A stretch of 13,596 bases of DNA from Candidatus Saccharimonadales bacterium (GCA_030151825.1 JASLCP010000040.1:1-13596); one strand, 5' to 3'; positions 6,461 through 12,727 are shown, counted from the stretch's first letter. The notes: generated from the letters alone by a model not told the origin. A program made the numbers and translations.

Positions 6461-6838
6461 CTACGCGAGTTCGACAGTTGCGCCAGCTTCTTCAAGAGCT
6501 TTCTTGGCAGCTTCAGCGTCGTCTTTTGATACTTTTTCTTTGACTGGTGCTGGAGCGCCGTCAACGATAGCTTTCGCTTCACCAAGACCAAGGCCGGTGA
6601 TTTCTTTAACTGCTTTGATAACAGCAACTTTCTGAGCACCTGCGTCCTTGAGGGTAACAGTGAATTCAGTTTTTTCGTCGTCGCCTGCACCTGCGTCAGC
6701 GGCTGGGCCAGCAGCAACAGCAACTGCAGCAGCAGCTGGCTCGATGCCATATTCGTCCTTAAGGACATTTTTTAGTTCGTTCACTTCGAGAACTGTCAAT
6801 GCAGTCAGTTCTTTTGCAAGTTTTGCAATATCTGCCAT
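6461..6838 (-). CDS. rplL: 50S ribosomal protein L7/L12
   Basis: 125 aa, the usual length. The N-terminal dimerisation helix (about 3-32) is followed by the Ala/Gly-rich hinge (35-51) and the globular C-terminal domain with KTEFTVTLKDAGAQKVAVIKAVKEITGLGLGEAK..., the factor-binding face of the stalk. It is present in multiple copies on L10 and recruits translation GTPases. The ATG at 6838 has AAAGGA 9 nt upstream. It lies 31 nt after rplJ and shares its leader and terminator. Confidence 0.98.
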   Translation of the reverse strand: MADIAKLAKELTALTVLEVNELKNVLKDEYGIEPAAAAVAVAAGPAADAGAGDDEKTEFTVTLKDAGAQKVAVIKAVKEITGLGLGEAKAIVDGAPAPVKEKVSKDDAEAAKKALEEAGATVELA

Positions 6839-6869
6839 GATGGAAGATCCTTTCGTATTATTCTAATTA

Positions 6870-7397
6870 TTAAGCGGTAGTTGCCTTAGTTTCGACACCG
6901 TCCAGCAATGCATGAAGATTGCCAGAAAGTGCGTTGGTAACATCGTGTACTGGTGAAAGCAGTTGTGCGACCACTTCGGCGACGAGTTGGCTCTTGCTTG
7001 GAAGACCTGCAAGGGCTTTGACTTCGTCGGTTGAAAGGGTTGCTCCTTCGCCAGAAAAGGCGCCGACAAGCTGGAGGGCCGGATGTGTTTTTGCAAACGT
7101 ATCCAAAACCTGTGCAGGGGCAACTTCGTCTTCGCTACTAACAGCGTAGATCAGCTGACCTTGCAAAGCGCTGGTGTCGGTGTCTTTGTACGTATCGATG
7201 CCGCTCATGGCAACGCGGACGAGGCGGTTTTTGACCACCTTGATTGTCACGCCTGCTTCACGAGCGTTTTTGCGCAGCTCCTGAACGTCAGCCACGCTGA
7301 GTCCCTGATACTGTGCAAATACTGTCATTTTTGAAGTCGTAAGGACTTCAGAAACCTCGGCAACCAAAGTGTTCTTTTTATCGCGAGAAATCGCCAT
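6870..7397 (-). CDS. rplJ: 50S ribosomal protein L10
   Basis: 175 aa, normal for the family. The N-terminal rRNA-binding domain (MAISRDKK...LVAEVSEVL, QYQGLSVADVQELRKNAREAGV, VVKNRLVRVAM) precedes the C-terminal helix that binds L7/L12 dimers. It is the base of the ribosomal stalk and, as L10(L12)4, the expected ligand of the upstream leader RNA. The ATG at 7397 has AAAGGAG 8 nt upstream. rplK and rplA are not adjacent: rplA lies about 5 kb away, so the classical rplKAJL cluster is split. Confidence 0.98.
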   Translation of the reverse strand: MAISRDKKNTLVAEVSEVLTTSKMTVFAQYQGLSVADVQELRKNAREAGVTIKVVKNRLVRVAMSGIDTYKDTDTSALQGQLIYAVSSEDEVAPAQVLDTFAKTHPALQLVGAFSGEGATLSTDEVKALAGLPSKSQLVAEVVAQLLSPVHDVTNALSGNLHALLDGVETKATTA

Positions 7398-7599
7398 AGA
7401 AAATGCTCCTTTGATTGTTGTCTATTGTTATTGGGGGTGACCGGATTGTTAACGTACTGGTAATGAAAGCGTTCAAAAACGTAAAAAGTCTTTGGCGCTC
7501 GCATTACCAAAGACTTACGTGTGTCAACAAAAGATTGTTTTCACCTCGGTAGCGGATTAAGCACGGAGTCCCGTTGCGGCTACTGTCTCTGGTAATGTC
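7398..7599 (-). ncRNA. L10-type ribosomal leader (rplJ-rplL autoregulatory element)
   Basis: About 200 nt of untranslated leader. Its 5' half (7541-7592) shows the L10-leader core on the minus strand: GAGACAGTAGC, an inner hairpin ACGG-GACT-CCGT, CTTAATCC, then GCTACCGAGGTGA. GTAGC (7579-7583) pairs with GCTAC (7549-7553), and the flanking GAGACA and GAGGUGA are the kink-turn-like conserved strands. In B. subtilis the equivalent RNA binds L10(L12)4 and attenuates transcription. Here it is followed by a terminator hairpin and a matching antiterminator strand. No plausible leader peptide is seen. Confidence 0.88.
7483..7516 (-). terminator. Attenuator hairpin in the rplJ leader
   Basis: AAGTCTTTGG (7486-7495) pairs with CCAAAGACTT (7507-7516) over 10 bp with an 11-nt loop; the minus strand then runs into UUU, giving UUUUU with the stem end. 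It lies before the rplJ start. Its 5' arm can alternatively pair with 7585-7597, an antiterminator. Confidence 0.85.
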
Positions 7600-7605
7600 C
7601 TAGTC

Positions 7606-7634
7606 ATTATAGCACCGGTTACTATCGAAAGCAA
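7606..7634 (-). promoter_or_regulatory. Promoter of rplJ-rplL
   Basis: The minus strand has TTGCTT (7629-7634), a 17-nt spacer and TATAAT (7606-7611) preceded by TGC, a perfect extended -10. The predicted start is near 7599, directly ahead of the antiterminator strand. Confidence 0.75.
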
Positions 7635-7661
7635 CCAACTATAGCAATTTTAATAAAAAAG

Positions 7662-7670
7662 TGTTATAAT
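7662..7670 (+). promoter_or_regulatory. Extended -10 promoter of the 7678 gene
   Basis: TGTTATAAT ends 7 nt before the ATG at 7678, so the predicted first transcribed base is the A of the start codon or its neighbour. An A/T-rich tract lies upstream but no good -35. Confidence 0.65.
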
Positions 7671-7677
7671 AAGACTT

Positions 7678-8667
7678 ATGGACAGCAAAAACACGGCCGC
7701 ATCTTCCCCGGATTCGTCCGATTATCCTTCTGCATACGAACGTGTGGTGGGCAATGGTTTTGATTATACGGTTGAGGCGCCAACGCTGGATCCGCAGCGT
7801 TTACTAAGTGAGCCGATTTATCGAGTGCACAGCGCTGAGGATTCACTTCTCTCTCAACGTTTTTCGCAAACGCCACTGCTACCGTCGCAGTTGTTTGAAC
7901 TTGGTATGCTCAAATACGATCGAGCAGTGTTTATGGAGCTTGATCGCCGTTTGCACGGTATCGCTGAACGGGTGAATTTGGCGTATGATTTTGCGCCACA
8001 CGCCTACTACCTGGATGCCATTCAGCGCGAAACTGCTGTTGAGCTGCAAAAACGCATCACAAGTAATTCGATTGCTGGACAGCGCTTGATTGATTACTTT
8101 GCTAGCAACCCAGAGCTATTGAACGAAAATGATGCTCAGTTGATTTGGCGGGCACGTACCGGCGACGCGACAATGGCAGAGGCCGGAGATTTACTGCTGC
8201 GCTACCCTGTGATTGGTAGTATCGAGGCAATGAAACACACCGCACCGCTGCAATTGAATGAAAAATCAGCATCCGAAATATTTATCAACCAACATTTGGA
8301 TGAATTCAAGGCGGAGCTGAGCAATCCCAGCAGGATACACATCACTGACTATCCCGAAGGCGATCCGCGCCGTCGCCGCCACTCGTTGCCACACACGGGG
8401 ATTACTGGTGTGCGGAAGGGTATGCCTGAGTTAATTCATGGTGAAAAAGAGAGTTTGGCCGAAGTAACGAATGGCACGACGACGATTGAGTTAATCAAAA
8501 AACAAACCTATATTGTTTTGCCGGAAGATCTGTTTTTGATGCATTCGGTGCGCAATATTTACGGTAGCTACAACCAAAGCGGCGAAAAAATCACCGTCAA
8601 CTTGCAGCCGATTGCGACAACTGCCTATTGGCGTGTTAAGCCGACTGTAGACGAAGTGTTGCAATAA
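7678..8667 (+). CDS. Unrecognised soluble protein
   Basis: 329 aa; I do not recognise a family. There is no signal peptide, membrane span or cysteine. Residues 1-20 are Ser/Asp/Pro-rich and probably disordered. Residues about 65-160 look helical. A basic run, R231-R234 within GDPRRRRHSLPH, could contact nucleic acid or be a processing or flexible site. The C-terminal ~70 residues are beta-rich (TTTIELIKKQTYIVLPEDLFLMHS, EKITVNLQPIATTAYWRV). The start is fixed by the adjacent extended -10. Base and codon use resemble the neighbours, which argues against recent transfer. The last 32 bases overlap the end of convergent tmk, and no terminator is visible between them. Confidence 0.8.
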   Translation: MDSKNTAASSPDSSDYPSAYERVVGNGFDYTVEAPTLDPQRLLSEPIYRVHSAEDSLLSQRFSQTPLLPSQLFELGMLKYDRAVFMELDRRLHGIAERVNLAYDFAPHAYYLDAIQRETAVELQKRITSNSIAGQRLIDYFASNPELLNENDAQLIWRARTGDATMAEAGDLLLRYPVIGSIEAMKHTAPLQLNEKSASEIFINQHLDEFKAELSNPSRIHITDYPEGDPRRRRHSLPHTGITGVRKGMPELIHGEKESLAEVTNGTTTIELIKKQTYIVLPEDLFLMHSVRNIYGSYNQSGEKITVNLQPIATTAYWRVKPTVDEVLQ

Positions 8668-9289
8668 TGCGCTGATGGACATCGTCGACGGTTCCACTAG
8701 CGTCAACAATTGGAATGTTGTGCGTTTTGGCGATAGCAGTGTAACCGTTCGCTACTCGCTGCTGAAAATCTTGCGGTTTGGTTTCGAAGGTATCATGCTG
8801 TTCGTGGAGACCACGTTTTTGTACCCGTGCCGTTCGTTCGGCGTCATCATGTAATGCGAGAATAATCGAGGCATCTGGTGACATATAGCCGGTCTTGCCC
8901 AAGTCGAGACTTGTCATGGCGGTCAAATAGTCAAGCGATAGGCCTTCGCCATAACCCTGGTACGCCAATGTCGACCAATAATTGCGAGAGCTCAGCACAT
9001 ATGTACCGGCGGCTAGTGCTGGTTCGATTTCGCCGTACCACTTCTCTACTCGTGCGGCAGCAAAGAGATGAAGGTTTGTCTCGGGGCGGCGCTCGACGGT
9101 GCCGTCTTTGACCAACTTTCGCAATAATTTAGCGATTTCCAGCGACTCTTCACTATCGATTTCGTGCGCTGGTTCGCTAACGGTAATTACCGAATGCCCT
9201 TGGGATTCTAAGTACTCTCGTAGCAATGTCAGCTGGGTTGATTTACCCGTGCCGTCGCTGCCTTCGATGACGATGTATTTGCCGGTCAC
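8636..9289 (-). CDS. tmk: Thymidylate kinase (dTMP kinase)
   Basis: 217 aa, within the family range. It phosphorylates dTMP to dTDP with ATP. The P-loop is GSDGTGKS (10-17), followed by SEP (E39), a substrate-site element. The LID region is around RVQKRGLHEQHD. The normally conserved DR(Y/F/H) motif reads SSRNYWSTLAYQGYG: the arginine and AYQG are kept, but the preceding Asp is Ser and the Tyr is Asn. A related deoxynucleoside monophosphate kinase is the main alternative. The start is GTG at 9289, overlapping the dcd stop (GTGA), with AAGGA 6 nt upstream inside dcd. This indicates translational coupling with dcd. Confidence 0.9.
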   Translation of the reverse strand: MTGKYIVIEGSDGTGKSTQLTLLREYLESQGHSVITVSEPAHEIDSEESLEIAKLLRKLVKDGTVERRPETNLHLFAAARVEKWYGEIEPALAAGTYVLSSRNYWSTLAYQGYGEGLSLDYLTAMTSLDLGKTGYMSPDASIILALHDDAERTARVQKRGLHEQHDTFETKPQDFQQRVANGYTAIAKTHNIPIVDASGTVDDVHQRIIATLRLQSA

Positions 9290-10008
9290 TTCATTCCTTT
9301 AGCAAGACCATCGATAGCGGCGGGTGCTTTGCGGGCGTCTTTGTAAGCACGAGGTAGCATATCTTCGGGTTTCCAGGTGCGGATAAGTTCGTCCAGATTG
9401 CTGGTGTGCTGATATTTGCCGCTGACACCGCCACGTCCGTCACTATAATCACCATCGACAGGACCAGTATGGTGAAAAATCAGCTGCCCAATGCGTTCGC
9501 CGACCGGCAGTACGACTGATTCGTGCATATTGAGGTTATAAATTTCGAGTGTAATACGATTGATATAGCCCGGGTCAACCCAGCCGGCGTCAAAACAAAC
9601 CGCTACGCCGTTACGCCCCCAGCTGCTGCGGCTTTTCACTTCGCAGGCGCCGCCGTGGGCGCGAATCCCGACGAATTCGTGGGTGTGCGCGAGAATGCGT
9701 TCACCAGGGCGCAATACGATGATTGGGTGGTCTTCGGGGATGTTTTCGAATAGTTGATAGCCGTTTTTATCGCACCATTCTTTGTGCGGTATGGCCTCGA
9801 GAGGACCTTTAAAGTAGCGTGCGACGTCTTCTTTGTCGAACGGGTTATAGATGCCGGCGGCCTCGGGTTGGTATTCTTGTTTGTAAAAATAATGACCCAG
9901 GGTAAAGTCGAGGCTGGCCTCGGATACATTGTTAGTGTTAAATGGCACGCAGACGATCGTTTCGTCATCAATTGCGGCTTTGATTTCGGTATTACTATAG
10001 ACACTCAT
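9286..10008 (-). CDS. dcd: dCTP deaminase, possibly bifunctional dCTP deaminase/dUTPase
   Basis: 240 aa from the ATG at 10008. The frame stays open to 10119, but that would run through the promoter and has no in-frame start near it. The core motif is KSRSSWGRNG (125-134), then AGWVDPGY and ITLEIYN with the catalytic Glu at E155, then ERIGQLIF. It converts dCTP to dUTP, feeding dUMP to ThyA. It is longer than E. coli Dcd (193 aa) owing to an insertion around 40-95 and a longer tail. The residue pair after the core helix is AG, as in the bifunctional enzymes I recall (M. jannaschii, M. tuberculosis), rather than the AH of monofunctional E. coli Dcd. No separate dUTPase is in the window. It is the first gene of a dcd-tmk operon and diverges from folA. 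Confidence 0.9.
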   Translation of the reverse strand: MSVYSNTEIKAAIDDETIVCVPFNTNNVSEASLDFTLGHYFYKQEYQPEAAGIYNPFDKEDVARYFKGPLEAIPHKEWCDKNGYQLFENIPEDHPIIVLRPGERILAHTHEFVGIRAHGGACEVKSRSSWGRNGVAVCFDAGWVDPGYINRITLEIYNLNMHESVVLPVGERIGQLIFHHTGPVDGDYSDGRGGVSGKYQHTSNLDELIRTWKPEDMLPRAYKDARKAPAAIDGLAKGMK

Positions 10009-10049
10009 AGCAGACGTAGCAGCTTCTTCTCCCTCACTTTGTACTGTAT

Positions 10050-10083
10050 CGATTGTATCACACCTATCATTTCTGATACGATG
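10050..10083. promoter_or_regulatory. Overlapping divergent promoters of dcd and folA
   Basis: On the minus strand TGATACAAT (10052-10060) is the extended -10 of dcd. On the plus strand TGATACGAT (10074-10082) is that of folA. They are 9-bp inverted repeats with one mismatch and a 13-nt gap. Each -10 occupies the -35 position of the other promoter, so the two cannot be used at once. The folA -10 ends 6 nt before its ATG. Confidence 0.65.
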
Positions 10084-10088
10084 AGAAT

Positions 10089-10580
10089 ATGAAGAGTATT
10101 GTAGTTGCGATTGACACACAAAATGGCATTGGTGCGGCGAATGATTTGCTGTGGCTCCGCGATATGCCGGATGATTTACGTCATTTTCGTGAGGTGACGA
10201 TGGGCAATACAGTGGTGATGGGGCGACGGACGTATGAGTCGATCGGCAAACCGCTGGCGGGACGGCAGAATATTGTCGTCAGCCGCAGCGGGTTTGAAAC
10301 AGATGATGATGTGACGGTGGTGACGTCGCTGGATGAGGCATATGCGGCAGCTGAACAAGACGTGATGGTGATTGGCGGTGGACAATTGTATGCGGCAGCG
10401 TTGGATGATATGGATCGGCTGTATGTGACGCAGATTGGTGCCGAATTTCCGCAGGCGACGGTGTTTTTTCCGCAGATTAATTGCGAGGATTGGCAAGAGG
10501 TGTCGCGCGATCATCACGAGGCGGATGAGCGGAATAAGTATGATTATGATTTTGTGGTGTACGAGAAGGTGACGAATTAA
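10089..10580 (+). CDS. folA: Dihydrofolate reductase
   Basis: 163 aa, the usual size. It reduces dihydrofolate to tetrahydrofolate with NADPH, restoring the cofactor used up by ThyA. NGIGAANDLLW (12-22) is the Met20-loop region, and DMPDDLRHFR (25-34) holds the catalytic acid and the substrate helix. VMGRRTYESIGKPLAGRQNIVVSR is the NADPH-binding segment, and VIGGGQLYAAAL is the glycine-rich loop. The ATG at 10089 follows its -10 by 6 nt with no Shine-Dalgarno, so a leaderless message is predicted; an ATG at 10081 hits a stop after three codons. It is convergent with thyA. Confidence 0.97.
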   Translation: MKSIVVAIDTQNGIGAANDLLWLRDMPDDLRHFREVTMGNTVVMGRRTYESIGKPLAGRQNIVVSRSGFETDDDVTVVTSLDEAYAAAEQDVMVIGGGQLYAAALDDMDRLYVTQIGAEFPQATVFFPQINCEDWQEVSRDHHEADERNKYDYDFVVYEKVTN

Positions 10581-10583
10581 AGA

Positions 10584-10606
10584 GGCCGCATCGGGATGAT
10601 GCGGCC
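10584..10606 (+). terminator. Hairpin after folA
   Basis: GGCCGCATC (10584-10592) and GATGCGGCC (10598-10606) form a perfect 9-bp stem with loop GGGAT, starting 3 nt after the stop. No U-run follows directly. A second, bulged hairpin follows (10608-10630), with T-rich sequence beyond it at 10649-10661. Confidence 0.7.
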
Positions 10607-10679
10607 AACTGTTCTCGGTCAGCGAGCAGTGTGACTATGCGGTGTCGTCTTGTTGTTTTTTGAGTATTCCTTGTGCTGT

Positions 10680-10704
10680 CATTCTCTGGTCAAGCCAGAG
10701 AATG
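10680..10704 (-). terminator. Hairpin after thyA
   Basis: CATTCTCTGG (10680-10689) and CCAGAGAATG (10695-10704) form a perfect 10-bp stem with a 5-nt loop, 4 nt after the thyA stop. No U-run follows on the minus strand. Confidence 0.7.
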
Positions 10705-10708
10705 ATAA

Positions 10709-11629
10709 CTAAACAGCGATAGGTGCTTTAATCGCTGGATAGGGGTCGTATCCATCCAGTCGGATATCGTCGAACGTGAAATCGTCGATACGAGCGATTT
10801 CGGGGTTGAGCCAGAGGGTTGGTAGTGTGCGCGGCGTGCGCGACAGCTGTTCGTCGACTTGCTCCATATGATTGAGGTACAAATGGGTGTCGGCGGTGGT
10901 ATGAATAAATTCACCTTGTTTGAGACCGGTGACCTGTGCGATCATGGCAAGCAGCAGTGAATAGCTGGCAATATTGAACGGCACGCCGAGAAAGGTATCA
11001 GCACTGCGCTGATAGAGTAATAGATCAAGATACCCATCACGGACATTGAGCTGAAATAGCGAGTGGCACGGCGGTAGTCCGCCCATCTCGACAATCTCGT
11101 CAATCTCGGCGACATTCCAGGCACTGACGATATTGCGGCGAGAATTGGGGTTGGTACGAATAGTTTCAATCGCTTGGGCAATTTGATCGATATGGCCACC
11201 CTTGCCGTCCGGCCATTTGCGCCACTGCACCCCGTATACCGGTCCCAAGTCACCCCACTGTAGGGCAAACTCGTGATCAGTCGCCACGCGGTCGATGAAT
11301 GCTTTCATCTGTTCTTTCCATTCGGGTGAATTTACTCCGGGTATCGGTAGATTGTTCTTCTCGAGGTAGGCTTTGAATGGCCATTCATCCCAGATGTGTA
11401 CGTTATTCTGTGCGAGATATTCAATATTCCCTGTGCCCTGCAAAAACCACAATAACTCATGCACGACACTGTTAAAGTAGAGCTTTTTGGTCGTCATGGC
11501 AGGAAACCCATCGGCAAGATTATAACGGTTAGTTCGGCCAAAAACACTTTTAGTACCAGTACCAGTACGATCACCTTTTTCGGTACCGTTTTCTTTGATG
11601 TCGTGCAACAAATCCAAATATTGCCTCAT
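10709..11629 (-). CDS. thyA: Thymidylate synthase ThyA
   Basis: 306 aa. It methylates dUMP to dTMP using methylene-tetrahydrofolate, yielding dihydrofolate for FolA. The catalytic cysteine is C188 in GGLPPCHSLFQL. The phosphate-binding arginines (GDRTGTGT near residue 19; SRRNIVSAWN near 163), QRSADTFLGVPFNIASYSLL and HTTADTHLYLNH are all present. It is longer than the 264-aa E. coli enzyme because of an insertion at about 85-125, as in Lactobacillus-type ThyA. It begins at the ATG at 11629, with GAGGGG 6 nt upstream. It has its own promoter and lies 36 nt from the esterase stop. Confidence 0.98.
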   Translation of the reverse strand: MRQYLDLLHDIKENGTEKGDRTGTGTKSVFGRTNRYNLADGFPAMTTKKLYFNSVVHELLWFLQGTGNIEYLAQNNVHIWDEWPFKAYLEKNNLPIPGVNSPEWKEQMKAFIDRVATDHEFALQWGDLGPVYGVQWRKWPDGKGGHIDQIAQAIETIRTNPNSRRNIVSAWNVAEIDEIVEMGGLPPCHSLFQLNVRDGYLDLLLYQRSADTFLGVPFNIASYSLLLAMIAQVTGLKQGEFIHTTADTHLYLNHMEQVDEQLSRTPRTLPTLWLNPEIARIDDFTFDDIRLDGYDPYPAIKAPIAV

Positions 11630-11654
11630 ACTATTCCCCTCTTTCGATATACCT

Positions 11655-11663
11655 AGTATAGCA
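11655..11663 (-). promoter_or_regulatory. Extended -10 promoter of thyA
   Basis: The minus strand reads TGCTATACT, identical to the -10 of the GT-C-like gene. The predicted start is near 11648, leaving an ~18-nt leader with GAGGGG as Shine-Dalgarno. It lies immediately past the esterase stop codon. Confidence 0.65.
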
Positions 11664-11665
11664 TG

Positions 11666-12637
11666 TTACGGGAGCGTATGTTTGGACATAAACTGCCATA
11701 AGAGATCAGTTGTTTCTGGTGACCAAAAATGGCCGCCGTCCTGAAAGCGGATATTTTCGATGGTGGCATTGTCCTTGCAATGTTTCCAGGTGGTGACAGT
11801 TGTTAGCGTATCGATGGTGGTGATAGTCGGCGTTGTCTCGCACTGATTGTCGCGAGCGCGCTCAGCTGACCATGTACTGATATTTGGCAGATGACGGATT
11901 TCTGATCCTTCGAATGGCACCGTACCATCCCTGGTACCATGAACCGTAATCAGTGGCGTAGGACGTGATGGCGAGCAGTTGCTTACTGGGTAATAGACGG
12001 CACCAGATACGATTCCGTAGGCGGCAAATCGATCAGATACTTTGCACGATAACAGCGCGACCATGCCGCCACCGTTTGACATGCCCGTTGCGTAGACGCG
12101 GTGACGATCGATACATAATTGTGCCTGAATTTTGTCGAGGACTTCGATAGTAAATTCGACATCATTGGCATCGGACGAATATGGTGCGCCTTGCCAGGCG
12201 GTGTGGCCGTCGGTACCGAGTGTCGGGCTAGGATATGCGGAAATAACCGGGAGTGTGTCGAGTCGCGACTGCTGAATTCCGCCACGTGCGCTAGCGCCCT
12301 TGCCAGGATAATTGATGATGAGTGGGTAATACTGCGAAGAGTCGAAATTTTTAGGCAGATAGACAGAGTATTCGCGCATACCATCACTTGTCAAAGTCGA
12401 AAATGTTTTGACGGTACCTGGTTGCCAGGTGTCACGTGCTGTGCAGGCGGCCGATTGAGTGTCTGCCTCTAGGAGTTCGGCGCGCAGTCTATCGGTCTGT
12501 TGACGAAGACTTTGAATGTTTTGCCAAAGTACCATCGTGAGCAGTAGTAGCATCGCAGCAACAACGCCCCATAGAATGAGGCGTGACCGTGCAAAAAAAG
12601 AGGAGCGGCGCCGAGACGCTTTTTTGGCTTGTTTCAT
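11666..12637 (-). CDS. Membrane-anchored secreted esterase, alpha/beta-hydrolase (PHB depolymerase/LpqC/CE1-like)
   Basis: 323 aa from the ATG at 12637. The frame could start at a TTG at 12664, but the -10 element would then lie inside the gene. A basic N-terminus (KQAKKASRRR) precedes one membrane segment (about 20-38) and a short coiled-coil stalk (IQSLRQQTDRLRAELLEA), so the enzyme domain is outside the membrane. The catalytic triad is visible: Ser187 in GMSNGGGM, Asp237 in HGTRDGTVP and His303 in GGHFW. YSVYLPKNFD and PLIINYPGKG are the strand and oxyanion regions of the family. Six cysteines in the exported part (65, 175, 198, 221, 266, 287) could form disulfides. The substrate is unknown: feruloyl/acetyl polysaccharide esters, lipid or polyester are possible. 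Confidence 0.88.
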   Translation of the reverse strand: MKQAKKASRRRSSFFARSRLILWGVVAAMLLLLTMVLWQNIQSLRQQTDRLRAELLEADTQSAACTARDTWQPGTVKTFSTLTSDGMREYSVYLPKNFDSSQYYPLIINYPGKGASARGGIQQSRLDTLPVISAYPSPTLGTDGHTAWQGAPYSSDANDVEFTIEVLDKIQAQLCIDRHRVYATGMSNGGGMVALLSCKVSDRFAAYGIVSGAVYYPVSNCSPSRPTPLITVHGTRDGTVPFEGSEIRHLPNISTWSAERARDNQCETTPTITTIDTLTTVTTWKHCKDNATIENIRFQDGGHFWSPETTDLLWQFMSKHTLP

Positions 12638-12644
12638 TGTAGCT

Positions 12645-12653
12645 ATCATATCA
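12645..12653 (-). promoter_or_regulatory. Extended -10 promoter of the esterase gene
   Basis: The minus strand reads TGATATGAT, ending 7 nt before the ATG at 12637. The predicted transcript therefore starts at or next to the start codon, which supports the ATG over upstream alternatives. Confidence 0.6.
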
Positions 12654-12680
12654 TTGTTTACCAAATGGTCACAAGCAAAT

Positions 12681-12703
12681 CACCTCGTAGTATCTACGAG
12701 GTG
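12681..12703 (-). terminator. Hairpin after rplA
   Basis: CACCTCGTAG (12681-12690) and CTACGAGGTG (12694-12703) form a perfect 10-bp stem with a 3-nt loop, 24 nt after the rplA stop. The minus strand then reads ATTTG, a poor U-tract. It separates rplA from the esterase promoter. Confidence 0.75.
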
Positions 12704-12727
12704 ATAGTACTGTACAGAGGTGAAAGG

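Noticed and set aside
10009..10119. N-terminal extension of Dcd by 37 residues
   Set aside because: The added codons run through the dcd -10 element and past the folA start, have no start codon downstream of that -10, and do not resemble Dcd. The ATG at 10008 begins a normal protein.
12638..12664. Upstream TTG start of the esterase
   Set aside because: It has no Shine-Dalgarno, and the extended -10 TGATATGAT lies between it and the ATG at 12637.
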